Of a stretch of DNA of 64,000 nt, positions 32,124 through 42,254 are shown one piece after another. Position 1 is the stretch's first letter. Each line of letters starts with the position of its first letter. Source of the DNA: DAOOVD01 sp035369845 (GTDB lineage Bacteria > Bacillota > Desulfotomaculia > Desulfotomaculales > Pelotomaculaceae); contig DAOOVD010000001.1 of NCBI GenBank assembly GCA_035369845.1, positions 124,001 to 188,000 of the forward strand. Direction: 5' to 3'. The position numbers and the translations under genes were made by a program. The notes under the pieces were generated by a model. That model searched no databases. It saw only the letters and a list, made by a program, of their open reading frames with translations, and was not told the DNA's origin.

Positions 32124-35100
32124 ATGGACGGCGGAACAGCTTGAAGCGGTATCCGGTTCGGACGGCAACCTTCTGTTGTCTGCGTCTGCCGGAACGGGAA
32201 AGACGGCAGTGCTCGTCGAGCGCATTGTCCGCAGGATAACCGACCCCGGTTGTCCCGTAGATGTCGACAGGCTTCTGGTGGTTACCTTCACCAACGCCGC
32301 GGCGGCGGAAATGAGGGACCGTATAGGGAGGGCCCTTGCCGGAAGAATGAAGCAGCAGCCCGGATCCAAACATCTCGGCAGACAGCTTGCCCTGCTGGGC
32401 AGGGCAAGCATCTGCACCATCCATTCGTTTTGCCTGGACCTGCTCCGCCAGTATTTTTACCGAATCGATCTCGATCCGGGCTTTCGGGTTGCGGACGAAA
32501 CGGAAGAGTTCATAATTCAGGCCGAAGTGCTTGAAGAATTGTTTGAGAGGCGCTTTGCCTCGAAAGAAAACCATCTTTTTACGGTCCTGGCCGACAGCTA
32601 CGGCGGCAAGCGGGGTGACGAAGCGCTGCAGGAACTGGTGCAGGAGGCCTTCAGGTTTGCCCGCAGCACTCCGAGGCCTGAAGAGTGGCTGGCAAAATTG
32701 TCCGGGCACTTTTATTCGGCCGGGGATGAGCCGTTGGACCGGCTGCCCTGGATTGAAGTGCTTAAAAAATCTCTGGAAATCGAGCTGGCGGCCGCCGCAG
32801 CCGCCCTGGAAACCGGCATGAAGCTGGCAGGCGGGCCGGGCGGCCCGTCGGTATACCTGCCTGTTCTTGAAGAAGACAGGGATCTGGTATTGAGTTTGTA
32901 CAGAAAATGTTCCGCGGGCGCTTCGTGGGCGGATTTGCATGAAGCCTTCAAGGCAGCCGGTTTCGGCAGGCTGAAGAGTTTCAAGGGAAATGACGCAGAG
33001 AGGTGGCTGGCGGATCGGGTGAGGAAACTGAGAGACGTGGCGAGAAGAAAAATCGGTCGCCTGCAAAAGGAATACTTTTCCCGCTCGCCGGAAGAAGCCT
33101 GCTCAGATCTCATTGAGATAGCGCCCCTGGTAAACGAGTTTGCCGGTCTGGTCCTGGATTTCGCTGAATCTTACCGGAAGGCCAAGGCGGCCAGGGGAGT
33201 GGTGGATTTTAGCGATTTGGAGCATTATTGCCTGAAGTTGCTGGAGGAATCCGGTCCCGACGGGCCTGTTCCCTCGGAAACGGCCCGGGAACTGCGGAAA
33301 AGGTATGTGGAAGTGCTGGTGGACGAGTACCAGGATATAAACCCCGTCCAGGAAGCTATCCTCAGAATGGTGTCGCGGCAGGGGGAAGAAAAGCCTAATC
33401 TCTTTATGGTCGGGGACGTTAAGCAAAGTATATACCGTTTCAGGCTGGCCGAGCCCGGACTTTTTATGGAGAAGTACAGGCTTTACGATACCGGGAGGGG
33501 GAGCAGGCAACGCCGCCTCGATTTGAGCAAAAATTTCCGCAGCCGGAGATGTATAGTTGATGCGGTGAATTTTGTCTTCCGGCAACTGATGACGCCGGCC
33601 CTGGGTGAAATAGAGTACGGCGGGAAGGCGGAACTGGTTTACGGCGCCGATTATCCATCCCTGCCGGAAGATTTTGAGGATGGGCGGAGCGTGGAACTGT
33701 GCCTTGTCGAGCGGCGGGAAGCGGCGGAAGGACGGAATCTGGAGAACGGTCAGGGAAACGAGGGGGACGGAGGCGAACTGGTGGAAGAGGAAGTTGAAGA
33801 CGAACCCGAAGCCGTTCAAAGGGAGGCGCGGCTGATTGCGGCAAAAATAAAGGAGATGGTGGAAGGTGCCGGAGGCAAGCCGGGTTTTGTCGTTTACGAC
33901 AGGGAACTGGGCGCCCTGCGTCCTGTCGCCTACCGGGACGTGACGGTTTTGATGCGGGCTACCGCCGGTTATGCCAATACCTTTCTGGATGAATTCCGGC
34001 AGGAAGGGGTTCCGGCTTATTCTGAAACAGCAACCGGCTATTTTGAAGCCACCGAGGTGGAAACCGTCATTTCCCTGCTCAAGGTAATCGACAACCCGCG
34101 GCAGGACATTCCTCTGGCCGGGGTGTTGAGGTCGCCTGTTGTGGGCCTGAAAGCGGAAGACCTGGCTACGGTCAGGATGGCTGCGCGCCGGGGCGATTAC
34201 TACGATGCGGTTGTAGCCGCGGCAAAGTCGGGGCAGGGAGAATTATCGGAAAAACTGGCGGATTTCCTCGAGAAGCTCGAAAGGTGGAGAACTGCCGCAA
34301 GGCAGGGTTCCCTGGCCGACCTTGTTTGGCACATTTACCGGGAGACCCGCTATTACGACTTTGTCGGCGGCCTGCCGGGCGGTGCGCAGCGACAGGCCAA
34401 TCTCAGGGCGCTTTACCACCGGGCCCGGCAATTTGAGTCAACGACGCTCCGCGGCCTGTTTCTCTTCCTGCGCTATATCGGGCGGATACGGGAGAACGGG
34501 CGGGATTTGGGCACGGCCCGCATCCTCGGCGAAAAGGAAAACGTGGTTAGAATTGCGAGCATTCACAAAAGCAAAGGTCTTGAATTCCCGGTGGTATTTC
34601 TGGCCGGACTGGGGAGGAAGTTCAATTTTAAAGATCTGAACAAGGATATAATCTTTCACAACGAACTTGGTATAGGCCCGCAATTTGTGGATTTGGAGTC
34701 CAGGGCGACATATCCGACGCTGGCGAAACTGGCTGTGAAACACAGGCTTCAAATGGAGGCGCTGGCCGAAGAACTGCGGATCCTTTACGTTGCCATGACA
34801 AGGGCGCGCGAAAAACTGATTTTAGTCGGCTCAGTCAGAAACCTGGCCGACTGTGTGAGGCGCTGGTGCGGTCAGGTGGGCCGGGACGGCTGGCGTTTGC
34901 CGCCGGGTGAACTGGCCGGGGCGAGAACATATCTTGACTGGCTTGTTCCTGCAGTTATGAGTCACAAAGACGCTGCCGCGCTGAGGGAGATGGGACTGTG
35001 TGAAGAATGCCCATCTCCGGAGATTGCAGGCGACGCATCAAGCTGGAAGATCGTTATTGCCGACGGCCGCGCCGGAGCCGGCAAGGCTCAGACGCCAGCC

Positions 35101-35865
35101 CCAAAGATTTGGAGCTTTGTGCGGCGGACGGAGCCGCTTGGCGCCGACGGCATCCTGGCGAAAACGGTAAAAAACAGGCTGGAGTGGACATACCCGGCTC
35201 GCTGTGTGTTGGGCAAGGCCGCTAAAATTACTGTTTCAGACCTGGCGCACAGGTTTGAACTGCGGGAGGCGGAAGATGGGGACATCTTTCGCGGGAACCG
35301 GATGCCGATCGGCAAAAGGCCGTTGTTTTTGCAGGAATACAAGGGGCTTACCGCCGCTGAAGCGGGCTCGGCGGTGCACCTTGTCATGCAGCACCTCGAT
35401 TTGAAAGACGCCTTGGATTTGCCGTCGATAAACAGGCAGATCGCCGTCATGGTGGAGAAGGAACTGCTTACCAGTGAGCAGGCTGAAGCTGTTCAGGCGT
35501 GGAAGATTGCGGACTTCTTCCGGGGAGAGCTGGGCCGTCGCGTACTGGCGGGCAACCGTGTATTCAGGGAACTCCATTTCACCCTGGTCCTGCCCGCTGA
35601 AGAGATTTACCCCGATATCGGCGCAAACGTAAGCGAGAAGGTTTTGGTGCAGGGAGTTGTTGACTGTCTGGTAGACGAGGGGGACGGCGGCCTGCTGCTT
35701 GATTACAAGACCGACAGGACGGCGCCGGCGGAAGCGGGGCTTGCGGCGGCAAAACACAGCGGACAGATAAGCCTTTACGCCAGGGCTGTGGAGGAGATTC
35801 TCGGAGTCAGGGTCAAGGAAAAACACCTGTACTTTTTTGACGCCGGGGTCTCAGTCAGGCTGTGA
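32110..35865 (+). CDS. addA: ATP-dependent helicase/nuclease subunit A
   Basis: 1251 residues. UvrD-like helicase with Walker A SASAGTGKTAVLVERI near residue 30, Walker B VLVDEYQDINPVQE, motif IV/VI region (TRAREKLILVG), and the C-terminal nuclease DYKTDR motif. I use ATG 32110 (GGAGG 5 bp upstream); a GTG at 32104 is possible. It overlaps addB by 14 bp. Together they replace RecBCD and are expected to regulate at Chi-like sites. Confidence 0.95.
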   Translation: MLNGEWTAEQLEAVSGSDGNLLLSASAGTGKTAVLVERIVRRITDPGCPVDVDRLLVVTFTNAAAAEMRDRIGRALAGRMKQQPGSKHLGRQLALLGRASICTIHSFCLDLLRQYFYRIDLDPGFRVADETEEFIIQAEVLEELFERRFASKENHLFTVLADSYGGKRGDEALQELVQEAFRFARSTPRPEEWLAKLSGHFYSAGDEPLDRLPWIEVLKKSLEIELAAAAAALETGMKLAGGPGGPSVYLPVLEEDRDLVLSLYRKCSAGASWADLHEAFKAAGFGRLKSFKGNDAERWLADRVRKLRDVARRKIGRLQKEYFSRSPEEACSDLIEIAPLVNEFAGLVLDFAESYRKAKAARGVVDFSDLEHYCLKLLEESGPDGPVPSETARELRKRYVEVLVDEYQDINPVQEAILRMVSRQGEEKPNLFMVGDVKQSIYRFRLAEPGLFMEKYRLYDTGRGSRQRRLDLSKNFRSRRCIVDAVNFVFRQLMTPALGEIEYGGKAELVYGADYPSLPEDFEDGRSVELCLVERREAAEGRNLENGQGNEGDGGELVEEEVEDEPEAVQREARLIAAKIKEMVEGAGGKPGFVVYDRELGALRPVAYRDVTVLMRATAGYANTFLDEFRQEGVPAYSETATGYFEATEVETVISLLKVIDNPRQDIPLAGVLRSPVVGLKAEDLATVRMAARRGDYYDAVVAAAKSGQGELSEKLADFLEKLERWRTAARQGSLADLVWHIYRETRYYDFVGGLPGGAQRQANLRALYHRARQFESTTLRGLFLFLRYIGRIRENGRDLGTARILGEKENVVRIASIHKSKGLEFPVVFLAGLGRKFNFKDLNKDIIFHNELGIGPQFVDLESRATYPTLAKLAVKHRLQMEALAEELRILYVAMTRAREKLILVGSVRNLADCVRRWCGQVGRDGWRLPPGELAGARTYLDWLVPAVMSHKDAAALREMGLCEECPSPEIAGDASSWKIVIADGRAGAGKAQTPAPKIWSFVRRTEPLGADGILAKTVKNRLEWTYPARCVLGKAAKITVSDLAHRFELREAEDGDIFRGNRMPIGKRPLFLQEYKGLTAAEAGSAVHLVMQHLDLKDALDLPSINRQIAVMVEKELLTSEQAEAVQAWKIADFFRGELGRRVLAGNRVFRELHFTLVLPAEEIYPDIGANVSEKVLVQGVVDCLVDEGDGGLLLDYKTDRTAPAEAGLAAAKHSGQISLYARAVEEILGVRVKEKHLYFFDAGVSVRL

Positions 35866-35991
35866 ATGGTCCGGTTTGCAGGCATCACTGGATTGAGGCG
35901 GGAATGCCATCTGTCGAAAGTTGGAGCCCAAACGCTTATTTTTGTTATAATGTAAGGGAAATAATTATTTTTTTACCGGAGGTCGTGAAAA

Positions 35992-36267
35992 GTGAAGGTG
36001 AGGGCGCACGTAATCATATCCGGCCGCGTTCAGGGCGTCTACTACCGATCCAGCATGAAAAACGAAGCGCTTGCCCTTGGAGTCTGCGGCTGGGTAAAGA
36101 ACAGGCCGGACGGTTCCGTGGAGGGGGTTTTGGAGGGCGGCAGGGAACAGGTAGAAAAGCTGATCGAATGGTGCCGCCAGGGTCCGCCGATGGCGGAAGT
36201 TACTGATGTCGTCGCGGACTGGTCTGATTTTACGGGGGAATTCACCGGTTTTAAAATTGCTTTTTAA
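35992..36267 (+). CDS. acyP: Acylphosphatase
   Basis: 91 residues, GTG start behind CGGAGG. Hydrolyses carboxyl-phosphate bonds in acyl phosphates. The phosphate loop and catalytic Arg are in SGRVQGVYYR (residues 10-19) and the Asn in GWVKNRPDGSVEG (about 40). Length and motifs are canonical. A TATAAT-like -10 lies at 35946 upstream. Probably co-transcribed with the following amidase. Confidence 0.93.
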   Translation: MKVRAHVIISGRVQGVYYRSSMKNEALALGVCGWVKNRPDGSVEGVLEGGREQVEKLIEWCRQGPPMAEVTDVVADWSDFTGEFTGFKIAF

Positions 36268-36291
36268 TTCCTGTAAGAGGGGGAGGCAAAG

Positions 36292-36963
36292 GTGAATCAT
36301 CAAAAAGAGGCTTTTTTGAAAAAAAGCGTCGATACGCTCGGCAGAATTTTCGATATTTTGGAAAACCTTCCGGTTTTGCGGCTGAAGGACTTTCAGCCCG
36401 ACAGGACCGTACTGGTCATTATCGACATGATCAATGCGTTTGCCAGGGAGGGCATGCTGCAGAGTCCGCGGGTAAGTGAAATCATACCGGCTGTTGTTCG
36501 AACTATGGGGCTTTGCAGCAGGTACGGGATCAGGTCGATTGCCTTTGCCGACAGGCATACGGACGAATCGCCCGAATTTGATTCATACCCCGTACATGCA
36601 ATGGCCGGAACGACTGAGAGTGAGGTTGTGGATGAGATAAAGGAGGCCGGCGGATACATCCTTATGGCGAAAAATTCGACCAACGGCTTTCTGGAAGAGG
36701 AGTTTCAAAATTGGCTCGGGGCAAATCCGCAGACGGAAAATTTCATAGTGGTCGGAGACTGCACGGATATATGCGTTCAGCAGTTTGCAACGACACTCAA
36801 GGCGGACTTCATCAGGAAGAATCTGCGAAGAAGGGTAATCGTACCTGTCGACGCCGTCGACACTTATGATCTCGAACCCCATAACGGAGATCTGATGCAT
36901 GTCATGGCCCTTTTCAACATGATGGGCAACGGGGTTGAGCTTTGTAGAAGCATTACGGAATAG
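36292..36963 (+). CDS. Nicotinamidase / isochorismatase-family amidohydrolase
   Basis: 223 residues, GTG start behind GGGGGAGG. Isochorismatase-like fold: catalytic Asp in VIIDMINAF (about 44), Lys in MAKNSTNGF (about 125), Cys in GDCTDICVQQ (about 161). Because a nicotinate phosphoribosyltransferase follows 165 bp later, I infer nicotinamidase: nicotinamide is deamidated to nicotinate and fed to that enzyme for NAD salvage. It has an N-terminal extension of about 35 residues compared with PncA. Confidence 0.85.
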   Translation: MNHQKEAFLKKSVDTLGRIFDILENLPVLRLKDFQPDRTVLVIIDMINAFAREGMLQSPRVSEIIPAVVRTMGLCSRYGIRSIAFADRHTDESPEFDSYPVHAMAGTTESEVVDEIKEAGGYILMAKNSTNGFLEEEFQNWLGANPQTENFIVVGDCTDICVQQFATTLKADFIRKNLRRRVIVPVDAVDTYDLEPHNGDLMHVMALFNMMGNGVELCRSITE

Positions 36964-37127
36964 ATCCGCATTGCAATGCCGCGGGCGGTTTTCATCGCCG
37001 CCTGCCAGGCCGTAAAGCACCGCAGGTGCATATGACATGAATACTTCAGTCGGAGTTTCGAACGCGGCAAATAATCCGTCGATATGCCAGCCGTAAAGTT
37101 TTGGCAAAGGAAAGAGGGTGTTCTGCC

Positions 37128-38567
37128 GTGCGGGAAAATTTGTCCCTGCATACAGACAAATACCAGATTAATATGATGTACGGCTACTGGAAAAGCGGCA
37201 TACATAACAAAAAGTGTGTGTTTGAAGCATTTTTCAGGAAGAATCCTTTCGGCAACGGGTTTGCTGTGTTCGCCGGCCTGGAAAGGATAGTCGACTATAT
37301 CAACAACCTCAGGTTTACCGATGAAGACATCGCGTTTCTTGCCCGGCAGGAGGAGAATTACGAGCGGGAATTTTTTGACGCGCTCAGGAGTTTCCGTTTC
37401 ACGGGAAATTTAAGATCGGTAAGAGAAGGGACGCTTGTTTTTCCCAACGAGCCGCTTATCCAGGTGGAAGCAAGGATTTTCGAAGCCCAGCTTCTCGAGA
37501 CGGCTATATTGAATTTCATGAACTACCAGACCCTTGTTGCCACAAAAGCCGCCAGGATAAAACTGGTCGCGCCAGATGACGTTCTAATGGAATTCGGCAC
37601 GAGAAGGGCGCAGGAGGCGGATGCGGCAGTATGGGGAACGAGAGCGGCCTACATCGTCGGGTTCGATTCCACTTCCAATATGAAAGCCGGGAAGATGTTC
37701 GGAATCCCATGCAGCGGCACCATTGCCCATTCATGGGTGCAGATGCACGACAGCGAGGAGGAGGCTTTTAAAAATTTTGCCGACGCATTGCCGGACAATG
37801 TCATTCTGCTTGTCGATACCTATGATACGCTGAAATCCGGTGTGCCAAACGCTATTAAGACAGGAAAATATCTGGAGACGGTCGGAAAAAAAATGAAAGG
37901 GATCAGGCTCGACAGCGGCGACCTTGCCTTTCTGTCGGTTGAAGCCCGCCGGATGCTGGACGAAGCCGGGCTGGGTTACGTCAAAATTGCGGCTTCCAGC
38001 GACCTGGACGAAAACAAGATCTTTGACCTGAAAACGCAGGGAGCCAGGATAGACCTCTGGGGCATAGGCACTCAACTGATCACATGCGCGGACGACCCGG
38101 CGCTGGGCGGCATATACAAGCTCGTTGCAAAGGAAGGCAACGGAGGGTATGTTCCCGTTATCAAGATTTCCGGCAATCCGGAAAAAATCACCACCCCGGG
38201 TTTTAAAACCGTTTACAGGATTATTGACAGAAAAACCGGTAAATCCGAAGGGGATTACATAGCTGATATAAGCGAGAACGTAAAGGACAGGAAGTGCATC
38301 AAAATGTTCGATCCCGTTCACACCTGGAAGTACAAGTACGTTACCGATTTTGACGCGATCGAACTGCTCGAACCGGTTTTTGTAAACGGGAAGCAGGTTG
38401 CCGATCTGCCCACCCTGGAAGAGCTCAGGGCTTATCACAAAAACCAGGTTGCCTTGTTCTGGCCGGGCTACCTGCGAAAATTCAACCCGGAGAACTATCC
38501 GGTCGATTTAAGTGAAAAAGTCTGGAGTACAAAAATGGATTTGATCAACCAGTACATAAAAAAATAA
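37128..38567 (+). CDS. pncB: Nicotinate phosphoribosyltransferase
   Basis: 479 residues from GTG 37128 (AGAGGG upstream; an in-frame TTG at 37101 lacks a site). Converts nicotinate, PRPP and ATP to nicotinate mononucleotide. N-terminus shows LHTDKYQINMMYGYWKSG; central motifs EFGTRRAQEADAAVWGTRAA and GSGDL-type KGIRLDSGDLAFL; and a SHSWVQ-like AHSWVQMHDSE, the autophosphorylated His region. With the preceding amidase it completes the deamidating NAD salvage route. Confidence 0.94.
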   Translation: MRENLSLHTDKYQINMMYGYWKSGIHNKKCVFEAFFRKNPFGNGFAVFAGLERIVDYINNLRFTDEDIAFLARQEENYEREFFDALRSFRFTGNLRSVREGTLVFPNEPLIQVEARIFEAQLLETAILNFMNYQTLVATKAARIKLVAPDDVLMEFGTRRAQEADAAVWGTRAAYIVGFDSTSNMKAGKMFGIPCSGTIAHSWVQMHDSEEEAFKNFADALPDNVILLVDTYDTLKSGVPNAIKTGKYLETVGKKMKGIRLDSGDLAFLSVEARRMLDEAGLGYVKIAASSDLDENKIFDLKTQGARIDLWGIGTQLITCADDPALGGIYKLVAKEGNGGYVPVIKISGNPEKITTPGFKTVYRIIDRKTGKSEGDYIADISENVKDRKCIKMFDPVHTWKYKYVTDFDAIELLEPVFVNGKQVADLPTLEELRAYHKNQVALFWPGYLRKFNPENYPVDLSEKVWSTKMDLINQYIKK

Positions 38568-38622
38568 AATATAGTAACACAGGAAGTATTTAACTTATAT
38601 TGAATATATTATAGGTGAGAGA

Positions 38623-39579
38623 ATGCTTAAAATATGCAAAATTCCCGTACCCACCCCGTATCTTTCCGGACCCCTCAACTCCTACCTGATTATGAACCGT
38701 CCGTATACCCTTGTCGACCCCGGTCCGGAGACGGAGGTTGCAAGAAAATCACTGGTGGAGGGTCTGGCATCCCTTGGGGTGGATGTTGCCGATATTGCCA
38801 GGATAGTGCTCACCCACAGCCATCCGGACCACTGCGGGCTGGCCGGGTGGCTGGCCGGCCTCTGCGGTGCGGCTGTGTACGTTCACGGGCTGGAGCTGCG
38901 CAAACTTGCCCGCGATTATGATTATTACGGGGAAAGGCTCCCTTTTTTAATAGAGGCGGGACTGCCGCCCGGGGCCTTGAAGGAACTGTTTGACGATCCC
39001 GACCCGGTTCCAAAACCTTACCTTGACCATGCCGGTGTTGAGATTCTTAACGGAGGGGAGACTCTCGATTTTGAAGAAGGCCCCCTCAGGATTATGCACT
39101 TTCCCGGACACGCCTGCGGCCATCTCTGTCTGTACGAGCCGGCTGAACGGATCTTTCTGGCCGGGGACTTTATTCTCAGGCATATTACTCCCAACCCGGT
39201 GATGGAACCCGATCCTTCGGACTTGAGCAAAAGGTTGCCGGTGCTGAAACAGTACCTGGATGGTCTGAATGGGTTGAAAAATCTTGATGTGCGGCTAATT
39301 TTGCCCGGACATGGGAAAAATATAGATAATAGCAGGGAAGCGGCCGATAAAGCCGAAAAACACCATGCGACCCGGCTCAAGGCGGTGACCTCCATTCTGG
39401 CGGGAGGGGGCAGCTTTACCGCCTATCAGGTAATGAGGGTGCTCTATCCGGAAATCAGGGGATTCCAGATATATCTCGGGATTTCGGAGGTCTTTGCCCA
39501 CCTTGATTTCCTTCTTGCCGGGGGGGTAATAAAACGTGAAGAGCGCGGCGGGGTTTCATTTTACCGGAGTGCATTTTGA
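38623..39579 (+). CDS. Metallo-beta-lactamase-fold hydrolase
   Basis: 318 residues, ATG 38623. Metal ligands: THSHPDHCG (about 65-73), FPGHACGH (about 163), GDF (about 180) and PGHG (about 229). The C-terminal third (about 245-318) is a winged-helix-like domain (ILAGGGSFTAYQVMRVLYPE, LDFLLAGGVIKREE), typical of glyoxalase II-like/LACTB2-type hydrolases that use it for substrate or nucleic-acid contact. Substrate unknown. Next gene starts 34 bp on. Confidence 0.88.
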   Translation: MLKICKIPVPTPYLSGPLNSYLIMNRPYTLVDPGPETEVARKSLVEGLASLGVDVADIARIVLTHSHPDHCGLAGWLAGLCGAAVYVHGLELRKLARDYDYYGERLPFLIEAGLPPGALKELFDDPDPVPKPYLDHAGVEILNGGETLDFEEGPLRIMHFPGHACGHLCLYEPAERIFLAGDFILRHITPNPVMEPDPSDLSKRLPVLKQYLDGLNGLKNLDVRLILPGHGKNIDNSREAADKAEKHHATRLKAVTSILAGGGSFTAYQVMRVLYPEIRGFQIYLGISEVFAHLDFLLAGGVIKREERGGVSFYRSAF

Positions 39580-39613
39580 TTCGGAGGGTACCGGGCAAAA
39601 GGAGATTTTTCAA

Positions 39614-41014
39614 TTGAAACTGAGACTCGCAGCTGCGGTTTTGGCCGGGAAAATGGCTTGCTGGTTCAGCCGGAGGCGTGGACACAGGGGTTCCTCGCTG
39701 CCGGGCCTGATAGCAATGAAAATATTTCCCGGCTGCCTGTCCGACCTGGCCGCCCAGGTGCGCAAGAAGATAGTTGTTGTTACGGGTACCAACGGAAAGA
39801 CGACGACCGTGAACATGATTTCCGGGTTTTTTCGAGACGCCGGTTTTAGTACCGTGGCAAACCTCGAAGGGGCCAATATGATTTCCGGTGTCACTACCAG
39901 CTTTATAATGAAGGCTGGGATAACCGGCAAACTCGATTGTGACTATGCAGTGCTCGAAGTCGACGAAGCTTCCATGCCGGGCGTTGTAGAAAGAGTGTCA
40001 CCAGGGGTGGTCGTAGTTACAAATTTCTTCAGGGATCAGTTGGACCGCTACTGGGAAATCGACAAGATTATCGGCATTATCGGCAGTTCTCTAAAGAAGC
40101 AAAAGAATTGCACCCTGGTTTTAAACGCAGATGATCCCCTGGTTGCCCAGTTGGGGAAGGCAACATCGCTGCCGGCTGTTTTTTTCGGTATGGAAAAATA
40201 TGACAGGCCGGACAAATCGAACTTGAAAATCAGAGAGGCGAGGTTTTGTCCCTTTTGCGGTTCCACCCTCAAATATGACTGTTTTTATTACGGCCAGCTT
40301 GGAAAATACCGCTGCCCGGGCTGCAGGTTTGAGAGACCGGGTCCGAAAGCAGTTGCACTGGACCCGGGGGGCACGGGCGGAACAATAGCTTGCCGGCTTT
40401 TTTACAACAGGAAGGAGTTTTTTCTGGATATCCAGGCACAGGGACTTTACAGCCTGTATAATGCCCTGGCTGCCTTTACGGTGGGTATGCTCCTCGGTTT
40501 CGACGCGGAGATGGTTCTGGAAAGCCTCGGTAAATACAGGTCCGTTTTGGGCAGGATGGAAAGATTTGTGTTCAGGGGCAGACAGGTTGTGCTGAGCCTG
40601 GTCAAGAACCCGGCCGGCTTTAATGAGGAACTGGAGGTCTTGCTTTCAGCGGACGGTACGAAGAACGTCTTTATTGCCGTCAATGATAACGACGCCGACG
40701 GCAGGGATATTTCGTGGCTGTGGGATGTCGATTTCGAGGCAATCGGTTCCGCCCATGATTCCTACAAATGCTTTGTCTGTTCCGGCAGCCGGGGGGAGGA
40801 GATGGCGTTGCGGCTCAAATACGCCGGTGTTCCGGCTAACAAGATATTTGTTAACCGGGACATGCGTACAGCCGTAAAAAGGGTATTATCCGGGAGCGCC
40901 GACAGATACTGCTTCTTTTCCACCTACACCGCCCTGTGGGCCGTCCATAAAATAATTGAACGGATGGCCGTCAAGGAGGCCGCCGATGATCAAAGTATGC
41001 CATCTGTATCCTGA
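39614..41014 (+). CDS. murT: Lipid II isoglutaminyl synthase, Mur-ligase-like subunit
   Basis: 466 residues, TTG start 39614 behind AGGAG. With GatD it amidates D-Glu of lipid II to D-isoglutamine. Features: N-terminal helix (KLRLAAAVLAGKMACWFSRR), P-loop VVVTGTNGKTTTVNMISGFF near 60, acidic EVDEASMPG, and a Zn-ribbon CPFCG...CPGC (about 212-236) characteristic of MurT. The 3' end overlaps gatD by 29 bp. Longer in-frame start possible but without a ribosome site. Confidence 0.92.
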   Translation: MKLRLAAAVLAGKMACWFSRRRGHRGSSLPGLIAMKIFPGCLSDLAAQVRKKIVVVTGTNGKTTTVNMISGFFRDAGFSTVANLEGANMISGVTTSFIMKAGITGKLDCDYAVLEVDEASMPGVVERVSPGVVVVTNFFRDQLDRYWEIDKIIGIIGSSLKKQKNCTLVLNADDPLVAQLGKATSLPAVFFGMEKYDRPDKSNLKIREARFCPFCGSTLKYDCFYYGQLGKYRCPGCRFERPGPKAVALDPGGTGGTIACRLFYNRKEFFLDIQAQGLYSLYNALAAFTVGMLLGFDAEMVLESLGKYRSVLGRMERFVFRGRQVVLSLVKNPAGFNEELEVLLSADGTKNVFIAVNDNDADGRDISWLWDVDFEAIGSAHDSYKCFVCSGSRGEEMALRLKYAGVPANKIFVNRDMRTAVKRVLSGSADRYCFFSTYTALWAVHKIIERMAVKEAADDQSMPSVS

Positions 41015-41720
41015 TCTTCTGAACCTGTACGGGGACAGGGGCAATATCACTGCCTTTTTAATGCGCTGCCGGTGGCGCGGTGTTCCCGTGACCGTGCGGG
41101 ACGTAAGTCTCGGCAGTACGGTTGACTTTCATGAATATGATTTTGTCTTCCTCGGCGGCGGGTCCGACCGGGAACAAAACCTGATCGCAGCCGACATGGC
41201 CAGGCACAGGGATGAGTTGAAGGAAGCTGTGGAAAACGGACTCGTGGTCCTGGCCATCTGCGGCGGCTATCAGCTTCTCGGCAAGTATTACCTTAGCCGT
41301 GACGGTAAAATTATCCCCGGGCTGGGAATTCTTGACCTGCATACCAGGGCCGGGGACAGACGGCTTCTTGGAAATGCGGCCTTTGAGATGGACATCGGGG
41401 GAAAGAACGTAAAAATTCTGGGTTTCGAAAACCATTCCGGACATACTTTCCTGGGGGAGGTAAAACCTCTTGGAAGAGTTCTTTGCGGAAACGGCAACAA
41501 CGGCAGGGATGGTACGGAAGGGGCGAGGTACAAAAACGTTTTTTGCTCGTATTTGCACGGGCCGCTGCTTCCGAAAAATCCCGAACTGGCTGATTTGTTG
41601 ATCGCGCTTTCCCTGAAAAGACGCGGCATGGATGTCCGTCTCAAGCCCCTGGACGACGGTTTCGAGGAGCTTGCCCGCGGGGTGATGCTCAAGCGCCTGG
41701 GTATCTTCCGGGGTAAATAA
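40986..41720 (+). CDS. gatD: Lipid II isoglutaminyl synthase glutaminase subunit
   Basis: 244 residues from ATG 40986 (AAGGAGG upstream). CobB/CobQ-type glutamine amidotransferase: triad Cys in LAICGGYQLLGKY (about 94), His in FCSYLHGPLLPKNP (about 192), and LGGGSDREQN. It supplies ammonia to MurT. N-terminus IKVCHLYPDLLNLYGDRGNI matches GatD. A terminator follows at 41806. Confidence 0.93.
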   Translation: MIKVCHLYPDLLNLYGDRGNITAFLMRCRWRGVPVTVRDVSLGSTVDFHEYDFVFLGGGSDREQNLIAADMARHRDELKEAVENGLVVLAICGGYQLLGKYYLSRDGKIIPGLGILDLHTRAGDRRLLGNAAFEMDIGGKNVKILGFENHSGHTFLGEVKPLGRVLCGNGNNGRDGTEGARYKNVFCSYLHGPLLPKNPELADLLIALSLKRRGMDVRLKPLDDGFEELARGVMLKRLGIFRGK

Positions 41721-41805
41721 AGAATTGAGGCTATACTTGAGTGCATATTGTCCCGGCGGCAAAGGCGAACGTATCAACTTCAAGGTAAATTTACCTGTAA
41801 CCTCA

Positions 41806-41837
41806 AGCCGTTTTCTGTACGGCTTTTTACTTTTTTT
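41806..41837 (+). terminator. Terminator after murT-gatD
   Basis: AGCCGT-TTTCTGT-ACGGCT followed by TTTTACTTTTTTTATTT. Confidence 0.8.
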
Positions 41838-42002
41838 ATTTAGATTTTCTGGCCGGCGGCCAGGTAATGAACATTTAAAAGGGCTTTTGCTAATATTGTT
41901 TGAATTTTGCTCTTTTTTTTCTTTCAAAAGCAGACGGATATTTGTTTAGAATATAATTGACGGTAAAGAATTCTGTATACCTTATTCAGGAGGTAACAAG
42001 CA

Positions 42003-42125
42003 GTGCAATATATTGTTACATGGGTTGAAGGAGAGGACGTATATTACCGGTTTATTTCCGAAGAAGAAATCGAGGAATTGATAGAAGACGACAAGGAATA
42101 CATTATTGCCGGGATTCCCAACTAA
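42003..42125 (+). CDS. 40-residue acidic small protein, unrecognised
   Basis: GTG 42003 sits at ideal distance from AGGAGGT. The peptide reads MQYIVTWVEGEDVYYRFISE and ends DKEYIIAGIPN; eight of the residues between EEEI and DDKE are acidic. It is flanked by terminators (41806-41837 and 42162-42190), so it is its own transcription unit. Missed by 60-residue cut-offs. No family known to me. Confidence 0.68.
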   Translation: MQYIVTWVEGEDVYYRFISEEEIEELIEDDKEYIIAGIPN

Positions 42126-42161
42126 ATTGAAATATACGTATAAGTTTTAAGCATTTTCAAG

Positions 42162-42190
42162 GACTGTTAAAAGCAGTCATTTTTTATTTT
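42162..42190 (+). terminator. Terminator after the 40-residue gene
   Basis: GACTG-TTAAAAG-CAGTC followed by ATTTTTTATTTTT. Confidence 0.75.
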
Positions 42191-42254
42191 TCCGGCAGGT
42201 ATATTTTAAGTTTGTGTGGAACAATAAATCATCAGCATTTTAGGAGGGTTTGCT

